Assembly: GCA_030141605.1 (NCBI GenBank)
Contig: JAQGDQ010002366.1
Span: 8,660 to 72,659, forward strand
Origin: Tubiluchus corallicola
Taxonomy: Eukaryota; Priapulida; Priapulimorpha; Priapulimorphida; Tubiluchidae
Length of the DNA stretch: 64,000 bases
Direction: 5' to 3'
Part shown: positions 15,301 through 24,889 of the stretch, piece by piece
Layout: every line of letters starts with the position of its first letter
How positions within the stretch are numbered: the first letter of the stretch is position 1
Translations under genes and position numbers: made by a program
Notes under the pieces: generated by a model
Told to the model about the DNA's origin: nothing
Seen by the model: the letters and a program-made list of their open reading frames with translations, nothing else
Databases searched by the model: none

Positions 15301-18300
15301 GGAAAACGATTTAAAACATCTGGTCAGAACTCATCTAGAGCAGTCCCAATCATCTGAACAGAAGAAATGTACAGCTAATTTCAAGTATATAACAGAAGAC
15401 TTCTACAAACAATGCCAAGCATCTTAACAGAGACACACATACACACAGATAGCCTCAACTAGCTTGTAACAAGACATGCATAGCCAGACTGAAGCGTTTG
15501 GTTCTAAAGCTTTGAAAACGATTTAAAACATCTAGTCTGAACTCATCTAGAGCAGTCCCAATCATCTGAACAGAAGAAATGTACTGCTAATTTCAGGTAT
15601 ATGGCAGAAGACTTCTACAGGCAATGCCAAGCATCTTAACAGAGACACACACACAGATAGCCTCAATTAGCTTGCAACAAGACATGCATAGCCAGACTGA
15701 AGCGTTTGGTTCTAAGGCTTGGAAAACAAATAAAAACATCTAATCAGAACTCATCTAAGCAATCTCAAACATCTGGACAGAAAACATATTCCGCTAATTT
15801 CAAGTATATGGCAAAACACTTCTACAGGCAATACTAAGCACCTTAACAGAGACATACACAGACAGCCTCAATCAGCTTCTCAGAGGACATATATGAACAA
15901 ACGTAAGCATCTGGTAATAGCAGCTTTATTCTCACTCTCGTGTACCTGATCAGGAGAAATCTGCAGAAATGCACTGCCGATGTCAAGTATCCCGGCAAAA
16001 GACTTCTACAGGCAAAGTCAAGCGTCTTAACAGAGACACACACACAGATAGCCTCAATTAGCTTGTCACAAGACATGCATAGCCAAACTTGAGCGTCTGG
16101 TTCTAAAGCTTGGAAAACGGTTTAAAACATCTAGTCAGAACTCATCTAGAGCAGTCCCAATCATCTGAACAGAAGAAATGTACTGCTAATTTCAGGTATA
16201 TGGCAGAAGACTTCTACAGGCAATGCCAAGCATCTTAACAGAGACACCCACACAGATAGCCTCAATCAGCTTGTCACAAGACATGCATAGCCAAACTTGA
16301 GCGTCTGGTTCTAAAGCTTGGAAAACGATTTAAAACATCTAATCAGAACTCATCTAAGCAATCTCAAACATCTGGACAGAAAACATATTCTGCTAATTTC
16401 AAGTATATGGCAAAAGACTTCTACAGGCAGTCCCAATCATCTGAACAAAAGAAATGTACTGCTAATTTCAGGTATATAGCAGAAGACTTCTACAAGCAAT
16501 GCCAAGCATCTTAACAGAGACACACACATACAGATAACCTCAACTAGCTTGTCACAAGACATGCATAGCCAGACTGAAACGTTTGGTTCTAAAGCTTGGA
16601 AAACAAATAAAAACATCTAATCAGAACTCATCTAAAGCAATCTCAAACATCTGGACAGAAAACATATCCTGCTAATCTCAAGTATGTGGCAAAAGACTTC
16701 TACAGGCAATACTGAGCGTCTTAACAGAGACATACACAGATATCCTCAATCAGCTTCTCAGAGGACATATCTGGACAGAAAACATATCCTGCTAATCTCA
16801 AGTATATGACAAAAGACTTCTACAGGCAATACTAAGCACCTTAACAGAGACATACACAGACAGCCTCAATCAGCTTCTCAAAGGACATATATGAACAAAC
16901 GTAAGCATCTGGTAATAGCAGCTCTATTCTCACTCTCGTGTACCTGATCAGGAGAAATCTGCAGAAATGCACTGCCGATCTCAAGTATCCCGGCAAAAGA
17001 CTTCTACAGGCAAAGTCAAGCGTCTTAACAGAGACACACACACAGATAGCCTCAATTAGCTTGTCACAAGACATGCATAGCCAAACTTGAGCGTCTGGTT
17101 CTAAAGCTTGGAAAACGGTTTAAAACATCTAGTCAGAACTCATCTAGAGCAGTCCCAATCATCTGAACAGAAGAAATGTACTGCTAATTTCAGGTATATG
17201 GCAAAAGACTTCTACAGGCAATGCCAAGCGTCTTAACAGAGACACACACACAGATAGCCTCAATTAGCTTGTCACAAGACATGCATAGCCAGACTGAAGC
17301 GTTTGGATCTAATGCTTGGAAAACAAATAAAAACATCTAATCAGAACTCATCTAAGCAATCTCAAAAATCTGGACAGAAAACATATTCCGCTAATCTCAA
17401 GTATATGGCAAAAGACTTCTACAGGCAAAGTCAAGCGTCTTAACAGAGACACACACACAGATAGCCTCAATTAGCTTGTCACAAGACATGCATAGCCAAA
17501 CTTGAGCGTCTGGTTCTAAAGCTTGGAAAACGGTTTAAAACATCTAGTCAGAACTCATCTAGAGCAGTCCCAATCATCTGAACAGAAGAAATGTACTGCT
17601 AATTTCAGGTATCTGGCAAAAGACTGCTACAGGCAATGCTAAGCGTCTTAACAGAGACACACACACAGATAGCCTCAATTAGCTTGTCACAAGACATGCA
17701 TAGCCAGACTGAAGCGTTTGGATCTAATGCTTGGAAAACAAATAAAAACATCTAATCAGAACTCATCTAAGCAATCTCAAAAATCTGGACAGAAAACATA
17801 TTCCGCTAATCTCAAGTATATGGCAAAAGACTTCTACAGGCAAAGTCAAGCGTCTTAACAGAGACATACACAGATAGCCTCAATTAGCTTGTCACAAGAC
17901 ATGCATAGCCAAACTTGAGCGTCTGGTTCTAAAGCTTGGATAACGATTTAAAACATCTAGTCAGAACTCATCTAGAGCAGTCCCTGTCATCTGAACAGAA
18001 GAAATGTACTGTTAATTTCAAGTATATGGCAGGCATAGCCAAACTTGAGCGTCTGGTTCTAAAGCTTGGATAACGATTTAAAACATCTAGTCAGAACTCA
18101 TCTAGAACAATCCCTGTCATCTGAACAGAAGAAATGTACTGTTAATTTCAAGTATATGGCAGGAGCCATAGCCGGTCCCAAGCCCGGTTGAGAGAGGAGG
18201 AGGGTTGGGCTTAGGGTTAGCACCCCTATCCTGTAAAAGTTCTCAATTGCTACAGAAACAGACAGAAACAAATCTACTGACACAAATCGGCACAAAGCAG

Positions 18301-18317
18301 AAAGTTCGACCCATGTT

Positions 18318-19649
18318 ATGACGATGCTAGGTCAAAGCCGAGAGGAAGCCCAGCATCCGATGAAGAACTCTATACTGAGTGCCACAAAGGTGACAAAAAT
18401 TGGCACCTGGAATGTAAGAACAATGTTCCAAACAGGAAAAATGGCCCAAGTTATCCGGGAATTCAACAACTATCAACTCAGTATCTTAGGCGTAACGGAA
18501 GTGAGATTGACAGGAAGCGGAAACATCAAGAGTGGAGAAACAACCTTTCTGTATTCAGGATCAGAGGAGGATCACCAGAGAGGTGTTGGTCTGATGCTGA
18601 ACAAAGAGGCAGCAAAGACACTAATAGGATGGAACCCAGTCAGTGAGAGGATAATAACTGCCCGAATGCAGTCAAGGCATGCGAAAACAACTATTGTTTG
18701 CATTTACGCACCAACTGAAGATACAGATGAACAAGTTAAAGATGATTTCTACCAACAATGTCAAGATGTGCTGAATGACATCCCCAGCCATGACATCATT
18801 CTCCTCATGGGTGTTATGAATGCAAAGATTGACAACAACAGACACGGATTGGAGCATGTAATCGGGCCACATGGATCAGCTCAAGAAACAAACAACAATG
18901 GTGAACGGCTCCTGATGTTGTGCAATTTAAATGGACTGTGTATTGGAAATACTTATTTTGCCCACAAAACCATCCACAAGAAGACATGGAGGTCACCAGA
19001 TGGAAATACACAGAACGAAATCGACTACATCTGTATCAGCAAGAGATGGAGATCAGCACTGAAAGATGTGAAAGTATGTCGTGGAGCTGATGTGGGCTCT
19101 GACCACCACCTAGTTCAAGGAAAAGTGCAGCTCAAACTGAAAAAGATACAAAAGCCAAAAATCACTAGACCTTTTGCGGTTGAAAACCTGAAAGACCAAC
19201 AAAAAGCAAGGAGTTTTGAACTTGCACTTAGCAACAAATTTGAACCACTACTACAAGCCAACGATATTGAAGAACAGTGGAAAATATTCAAAGAAGCAGT
19301 AACAGCAGTTGCAGATGAACAGATCGGCAGAAGAAGGGGTAACAGAAAAGAAATGTGGATACAAGAAAAAACTTGGGAATTAATTGATGAAAGAAAGAAG
19401 ACTAAGCAAATGAGAGACCAAGCAAAAACACTAGAAAGCAGGAGTCAAGCCAATGAGCAGTACCAACTGGCAGATAGAGCAGTAAAAAGACGTTGCAGGA
19501 GGGACAAGAACGAATGGTTTGAAAAGAAGGGTGAAGAAGCACAGTTAGCAGCCAGCCATAATGATACCAAGACTCTCTACAGAATTGTTAAAGATCTAAC
19601 GGGAACAGGAGGCACCCAGCTGTGCCAATCAAGAACAAAAGTGGTGTGA
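18318..19649 (+). CDS. Endonuclease domain part of the RTE-like polyprotein
   Basis: The 443 residues start with an AP-endonuclease-like fold as in LINE endonucleases. Motifs are GTWNVRTM at about residue 29, GVTEVR with the metal-binding Glu at 61, CIYAPT near 128, and SDHH at 261-264. In related elements the motif near 165 reads G-D-x-N and supplies a catalytic Asp; here it reads GVMN (Val 166), so this copy probably cannot nick DNA. A Lys/Arg-rich linker follows. The frame closes at 19649 by a one-base shift, and the protein continues in another frame from about 19622. The ATG at 18318 is the first in frame after the leader. It is coding sequence of a recently inserted mobile element, not a host gene. 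Confidence 0.85.
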   Translation: MTMLGQSREEAQHPMKNSILSATKVTKIGTWNVRTMFQTGKMAQVIREFNNYQLSILGVTEVRLTGSGNIKSGETTFLYSGSEEDHQRGVGLMLNKEAAKTLIGWNPVSERIITARMQSRHAKTTIVCIYAPTEDTDEQVKDDFYQQCQDVLNDIPSHDIILLMGVMNAKIDNNRHGLEHVIGPHGSAQETNNNGERLLMLCNLNGLCIGNTYFAHKTIHKKTWRSPDGNTQNEIDYICISKRWRSALKDVKVCRGADVGSDHHLVQGKVQLKLKKIQKPKITRPFAVENLKDQQKARSFELALSNKFEPLLQANDIEEQWKIFKEAVTAVADEQIGRRRGNRKEMWIQEKTWELIDERKKTKQMRDQAKTLESRSQANEQYQLADRAVKRRCRRDKNEWFEKKGEEAQLAASHNDTKTLYRIVKDLTGTGGTQLCQSRTKVV

Positions 19650-21043
19650 CTCTCACAACAACAGAACAGCAAAACGCACGATGGGTGGAACACTTCAAGG
19701 AAGTTCTCAACCAGCCAAACCCAACAACATTATTCAATTTTGAGAATGAAATTGGACAACAACAGCTAGATGTAAGATTGGACAACATCAGTGAACTGGA
19801 AGTCGAAACTGCCATCAAAAAACTAAAGAACAACAAAGCAGCTGGAGAGGACCAAATAACAGCTGAGCTCCTGAAACACGGTAATAAAGGGATAACACGA
19901 TCAATGACAAAGCTCCTGAACAGCTGCTGGGAACAACAAAAGGTCCCCGAAGATTGGAGAAATGGAGTCATCGTGAAGTTGCCTAAGAAAGGGAACCTGA
20001 CAGATTGCAATAATTGGAGAGAAATAACTCTGATGTCAATACCTGGAAAAGTCCTGAGTATAGTGCTGCTAGATCGGTTGAGAGATGCTGTTGATATAAG
20101 ACTAAGAGAACAACAAGCTGGATTTAGAAAAGGAAGATCATGCTGTGAACAGATATTCACTCTCAGAAACATCATTGAGCAATGTATGGAATTCCAACAG
20201 CCCTTATTAATCAATTTTATTGATTTCAAGAAGGCTTTTGACTCTGTTCACAGGCAGTCTCTATGGAAAATTGCTTCTCTGTATGGTATCCCACAGACAT
20301 TCATTTCAACCATCCAGAACTTTTACCAAAACAGCGGCTGTTGTATAAGAACACAAGAGGGAAACACCGAGTATTTCACCATCGAAACTGGAGTTAAGCA
20401 GGGTTGCATTATGTCGCCATTCCTGTTCCTACTGACGATTGATTTCATCATGAAGAAGGCGGTTGATGGTAAAGATCTAGGAATGCAATGGAAACAACAA
20501 CAACGATTGGCAGATCTGGACTTTGCTGACGATATAGCTCTTCTGGAAACATCAAAAGAAAGCCTGCAACAACTGACCACAAGTATGGAAGAAGTAGCGG
20601 GAAAAATTGGATTGAGAATTAGTCAAGAAAAGACCAAAGTTTTGAAAGTGTGGACAAACCAACAGAATGATGTACATATAACAGTGGGAGGCCAAATGGT
20701 TAAGAACGTTACCAGTTTTTCATATCTGGGCAGTGTGATGACCTGTAATGGAGGTACAGAAAATGACATCAGGGGGAGAATCGGCAAAGCAACAGCAGTA
20801 TTTAGGAAGATGGGAAAAATCTGGACAAGCAAGAAAATTGACATGAAAATCAAACTTCGTCTGTACAACGCCATTGTGCTGCCAACGGCTCTCTATGCCA
20901 GCGAAACCTGGAAAGTCACAGCGGAGTTATCAAAGAAACTGAACGTCTTCCACCAAAAATGCCTTCGAAAGATACTAAAAATCTCCTACCGCGACCATGT
21001 CACCAATGTAGAAGTTCTTCAACGAGCGCAGTCATTGCGGTAA
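19622..21043 (+). CDS. Reverse transcriptase part of the RTE-like polyprotein
   Basis: This frame of about 473 codons holds the polymerase. From its start, NNKAAGEDQI lies near 70, the Asp of motif A in FIDFKKAFDSV is at 201, GVKQGC is near 257, and the catalytic FADD box is at 301-304. All key RT residues are present. It overlaps the endonuclease frame by 28 bases in a different phase; one lost base near 19620 explains this, so both were probably one polyprotein. There is no true start here (the apparent first codon is GTG). The frame ends at a TAA whose downstream codons still encode the family's C-terminal domain, so the stop is a mutation. Confidence 0.88.
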   Translation: MPIKNKSGVTLTTTEQQNARWVEHFKEVLNQPNPTTLFNFENEIGQQQLDVRLDNISELEVETAIKKLKNNKAAGEDQITAELLKHGNKGITRSMTKLLNSCWEQQKVPEDWRNGVIVKLPKKGNLTDCNNWREITLMSIPGKVLSIVLLDRLRDAVDIRLREQQAGFRKGRSCCEQIFTLRNIIEQCMEFQQPLLINFIDFKKAFDSVHRQSLWKIASLYGIPQTFISTIQNFYQNSGCCIRTQEGNTEYFTIETGVKQGCIMSPFLFLLTIDFIMKKAVDGKDLGMQWKQQQRLADLDFADDIALLETSKESLQQLTTSMEEVAGKIGLRISQEKTKVLKVWTNQQNDVHITVGGQMVKNVTSFSYLGSVMTCNGGTENDIRGRIGKATAVFRKMGKIWTSKKIDMKIKLRLYNAIVLPTALYASETWKVTAELSKKLNVFHQKCLRKILKISYRDHVTNVEVLQRAQSLR

Positions 21044-21310
21044 CAAGATATAGTTACAGAGAGAAGAATGAAACTGGCTGGACATATTCTCCGTCTATCA
21101 GAAAGTCGTTACACCAAAACAGCAGTACAGTGGGAACCACCTGGTGGGAAACGAAAAAGAGGTCGGCCAAAAACAACGTGGCGCAGATCCTTCAAAGAAG
21201 ACCTTCGAGCTGTCAACATACGTTGGGAAAACGTAGAGAACGAAGCCGCCGATAGAACTCAGTGGAAAATGCTGTCTGCCCAATGTGCATCAATGCGCAG
21301 GAAGGACTAA
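21044..21310 (+). pseudogene. C-terminal domain of the RTE-like polyprotein, beyond an in-frame stop
   Basis: It is in the same frame as the reverse transcriptase and separated from it only by the TAA at 21041-21043. The translation has the conserved tail of this LINE group: a LAGHILRL motif, then GGKRKRGRPKTTWRR and a final Trp/Cys-containing segment before the genuine stop at 21308-21310. The element ends 12 bases later. Confidence 0.85.
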
Positions 21311-21322
21311 GGTCTAAGGTAA

Positions 21323-23830
21323 GGCAGGAGACTTCTACCGTCAATGCTAAGCGTCTTAACAGAGACATACACAGGCACCCTCAATTAGCTCATACCAAGA
21401 CATGCATAGCCAAACTTGAGCGTTTGGTTCTAAAGCTTGGAAAACGATTTAAAACTTCTAGTCGGAACTCCTCTAGAGCAGTCCCAATCATCTGAACAGA
21501 AGAAATGTACAGCTAATTTCAAGTATATGGCAGAAGACTTCTACAGGCAATGCCAAGCATCTTAACAGAGACACCCACACAGATAGCCGCAATTAGCTTG
21601 CCACAAGACATGCATAGCCAAACTTGAGCGTCTGGTTCTAAAGCTTGGAAAACGATTTAAAACTTCTAGTCGGAACTCCTCTAGAGCAGTCCCAATCATC
21701 TGAACAGAAGAAATGTACAGCTAATTTCAAGTATATGGCAGAAGACTTCTACAGGCAATGCCAAGCATCTTAACAGAGACACACACACACAGATAGCCGC
21801 AATTAGCTTGCCACAAGACATGCATAGCCAAACTTGAGCGTCTGGTTCTAAAGCTTGGATAACGATTTAAAACATCTAGTCAGAACTGATCTAGAGCAGT
21901 CCCTGTCATCTGAACAGAAGAAATGTACTGCTAATTTCAGGTATATGGCAGAAGACTTCTACAGGCAATGCAAAGCTTCTCAGCAGACACACACACACAC
22001 ACACACAGATAGCCACAACTAGCTTGCAACAAGACATGCATAGCCAGACTGAAGCGTTTGGTTCTAAGGCTTGGAAAACAAATAAAAACATGTAATCAGA
22101 ACTCATCTAAAGCAATCTCAAACATCTGGACAGAAAACATATCCTGCTAATCTCAAGTATGTGGCAAAAGACTTCTACAGGCTATACTGAGCGTCTTAAC
22201 AGAGACATACACAGATATCCTCAATCAGCTTGCCAGAGGACATATATGGCCAAACTTAGCTTCTGGTAATGGCAGTTTTATTCTCAATCTCATGTACCTG
22301 ATCAGGAGAAATCTGCAGAAATGCACTGCCGATGTCAAGTATCCCGGCAAAAGACTTCTACGGGCAATACTAAGCGCCTTAACAGAGACACACACACACA
22401 GATAGCCTCAATTAGCTTGCCACAAGACATGCATAGCCAAACTTGAGCGTCTGGTTCTAAAGCTTGGATAACGACTTAAAACATCTAGTCCGAACTCATC
22501 TAGAGCAGTCCCAATCATCTGAACAGAAGAAATGTACAGCTAATTTCAAGTATATGGCAGAAGACTTCTACAGGCAATGCCAAGCATCTTAACAGAGACA
22601 CACACACACAGATAGCCGCAATTAGCTTGCCACAAGACATGCATAGCCAAACTTGAGCGTCTGGTTCTAAAGCTTGGATAACGATTTAAAACATCTAGTC
22701 AGAACTCATCTAGAGCAGTCCCTGTCATCTGAACAGAAGAAATGTACTGTTAATTTCAAGTATATGGCAGGTGACTTCTACCGTCAATGCTAAGCGTCTT
22801 AACAGAGACATACACAGGCACCCTCAATTAGCTCATACCAAGACATGCATAGCCAAACTTGAGCGTTTGGTTCTAAAGCTTGGAAAACGATTTAAAACTT
22901 CTAGTCGGAACTCCTCTAGAGCAGTCCCAATCATCTGAACAGAAGAAATGTACAGCTAATTTCAAGTATATGGCAGAAGACTTCTACAGGCAATGCCAAG
23001 CGTCTTAACAGAGACATACGCAGACAGCCTCAATCAGCTTCTCAGAGGACATATATGGCCAAACGTAAGCATCTGGTAATAGCAGTTTTATTCTCAATCT
23101 CATGTACCTGATCAGAAGAAATATGCAGAAATGCACTGCCGATGTCAAGTATCCCGGCAAAAGACTTCTACGGGCAATACTAAGCGCCTTAACAGAGACA
23201 CACACACACACAGATAGCCTCAATTAGCTTGCCACAAGACATGCATAGCCAAACTTGAGCGTCTGGTTCTAAAGCTTGGATAACGACTTAAAACATCTAG
23301 TCCGAACTCATCTAGAGCAGTCCCTGTCATCTGAACAGAAGAAATGTACTGCTATTTTCAAGTATATGGCAGAAGACTTCTACAGGCAATGCCAAGCATC
23401 TTAACAGAGACACCCACACAGATAGCCTCAGTCAGCTTGTCAGAGGACATATGAGACCAAACTTGAGCATCTGGTAATGACAGTTCTACAGGCAAAGTCA
23501 AGCATCTTAACAGAGGCAAACACAGGCAGCCTCAATTAGCTTGACCCAAGACATGCATAGCCAGACTGAAGCGTTTGGTTCTAAGGCTTGGAAAACAAAT
23601 TAAAACATATAGTCAGAACTGACTTAAAGCAATGTCAAAAATCTGGGTACAAAAAATGTACTACCAGTCTCAAGTATCTGGCAAAAGACTGCTACAGGCA
23701 ATACTAAGCGTCTTAACAGAGACATACGCAGACAGCCTCAGTCAGCTTCTCAGAGGACATATATGACCAAACGTAAGCATCTGGTAATAGCAGCTCTATT
23801 CTCACTCTCATGTACCTGATCAGCAGAAAT
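21323..23830. repeat. Satellite array, right block
   Basis: The array continues after the LINE at exactly the interrupted position. Monomers carry variants rare in the left block, for example gccacaagac, aaaacttctagtcggaactcctc and longer (ca)n runs near 21990, and are somewhat more diverged. Type B copies lie near 22240-22370, 23020-23190 and 23740-23830. Confidence 0.92.
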
Positions 23831-24460
23831 CTGCAGGAATCTTATCGTTTGGTACGATGACATAGATACAGGCAATTTCAGTCGTTTGGTAAGATAACAC
23901 CTACAAGCAATCTAAAAGATCTACTAACACTTCAAGACTCAAGACATCCATATCGAATCCCATTAATCTGTTAAGATCTACAGACAAATTGCAGCATCTG
24001 GTCAGAACTCATCTAAAGAAATCTCAAACATCTGGACAGAAAACATATACTGCTAATCTCAAGTATATGGCAGAAGGCTTCTACAGGCAATGTCAAGCAT
24101 CTTAATAGAGACACACACAGACGGCCTCAAATAGCTTGTCACAAGACATATATAGCCAAACTTAAGCGTCTGGTAATAACAGCTTTATTCACAATCTCGT
24201 GTATCTGATCAGAAGGAAGCTTCAGACAACTTCATTCATGATAAAAAGACATCTTCCATCTGTAAACAAAACGTCTACAGACAACCTGAAGCAGGTTTTC
24301 AGACACGTCAAGTGTCTAGTTAGAAGGCATATACGTCCAATCCCAATAATCTGTTAAATACAGACAAATTGCAGCATCTAGTTAGTACTCATCTAGAGCA
24401 GTCACAATCATCTGAACAAAAGAAATATACTACTAATCTCAAGTATATGGCAGAAGACTT
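23831..24460. repeat. Diverged satellite edge with an extra segment
   Basis: The last 630 bases still contain monomer phrases such as ctcaagtatatggcagaag and catctaaagaaatctcaaacatctgg. They also carry a segment of roughly 150-180 bases absent from the main array, seen twice (about 23850-24000 and 24220-24375). Each copy contains acagacaaattgcagcatct. I read this as an older, longer form of the repeat unit kept at the edge. Confidence 0.75.
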
Positions 24461-24889
24461 TCTAATAAAATTTCTCCAGTTGGTAAGGAAAGAAATTCTT
24501 TTCTTACAGTTGTCTGACTCGCACCAGTGTCAACTAAAATGCGACAAACGCGACCGTTTATTGAGCCGCGCACATACAAACCAAGCGCAGGCTGCTTATC
24601 AGCGTTTTTGTTACGAACCGACGCAGAATAATTAATGGTGTAATGCGATGTGGGTACTCCTACGGAGACTGCTCATCTAGTGCGAGTGGCTGGCTGTCTT
24701 TTGGGGGGGGGGGGTAGTCCCAGTACATGGATAATTTTGCCCCATATTTGCAGAAAAACCATTGTTTTGGCAAAAATTATTAGAAAATTGTGCTCTATGG
24801 CGAGTTCGTTGGCCTGTCCAACTATGGGGAGGGGAAGAGCACTGTCTCGCTAAATGCCCAAAACCACCACAATTATAACAAACTGGGCC
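24461..24889 (-). pseudogene. Ty3/gypsy: nucleocapsid zinc knuckle and start of aspartic protease
   Basis: Downstream of the gag stop codon the same frame encodes a CCHC zinc knuckle, CYNCGGFGHLARQC, at 24839-24880. A 12-base G run (24703-24714 on the plus strand) follows. Beyond it a second frame encodes the start of a retroviral-type aspartic protease with the active-site motif VDTGAS (codons 24517-24531). That frame has one TGA at 24673-24675. The homopolymer marks a gag-to-pol frame change, programmed or by slippage. Coding stops at the satellite border at 24460; the rest of the protease, RT, RNase H and integrase are absent. Confidence 0.85.

Larger units (their letters stand above)
1..18165. 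repeat. Satellite array, about 200-bp monomers with higher-order structure (left block)
   Basis: The stretch is a head-to-tail array. The phrase agacttctacaggcaat recurs roughly every 184-210 bp. Two monomer classes are visible. Type A (about 206-210 bp) has a centre containing ggttctaaagcttggaaaacg. Type B (about 184 bp) has a centre containing ggtaatagcagctttattctc. Both share their first 105 or so and last 45 or so bases. A-A-B triplets give a unit of about 600 bp, seen as 599-605 bp spacing of B monomers at 2248, 2853, 3452, 4051 and 4652. The small ORFs it contains on both strands only echo the repeat and are not called as genes. The array is cut at 18165 by a LINE and resumes at 21323. 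Confidence 0.95.
18166..21322 (+). mobile_element. Near full-length RTE-like non-LTR retrotransposon inserted in the satellite
   Basis: The element sits between two copies of ggcaggag (18158-18165 and 21323-21330). An uninterrupted satellite copy at 5843-5870 reads tatatggcaggagacttctacc, which proves insertion into a monomer with an 8-bp target-site duplication. It has a 5' leader of about 150 bases, an apurinic-type endonuclease, a reverse transcriptase and a C-terminal domain. Only about 12 bases follow the stop codon, ending in a short ctaaggt-type repeat. Endonuclease type, single reading frame and very short 3' end fit the RTE group; the clade is inferred, not tested. Lesions: a catalytic Asp changed in the endonuclease, one frameshift near 19620 and one in-frame stop at 21041-21043. 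Confidence 0.9.

Noticed and set aside
444-17074. Dozens of similar 60-77-codon ORFs on both strands of the satellite
   Set aside because: They recur once per monomer, share the same ends and vary with the repeat. They have no start context, splice sites or domains, so they are by-products of a homogenised repeat.
1-18165. Regular repeats reminiscent of a CRISPR array
   Set aside because: Units are about 200 bp with similar sequence throughout and no short repeat/unique spacer alternation; the genome is eukaryotic.
18203-18222. Telomere-like ttagggttag in the LINE leader
   Set aside because: A single occurrence within the element's 5' leader, not an array.
19588-20229. 213-codon minus-strand ORF
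   Set aside because: It lies exactly antisense to the LINE reverse transcriptase, which carries the real motifs.
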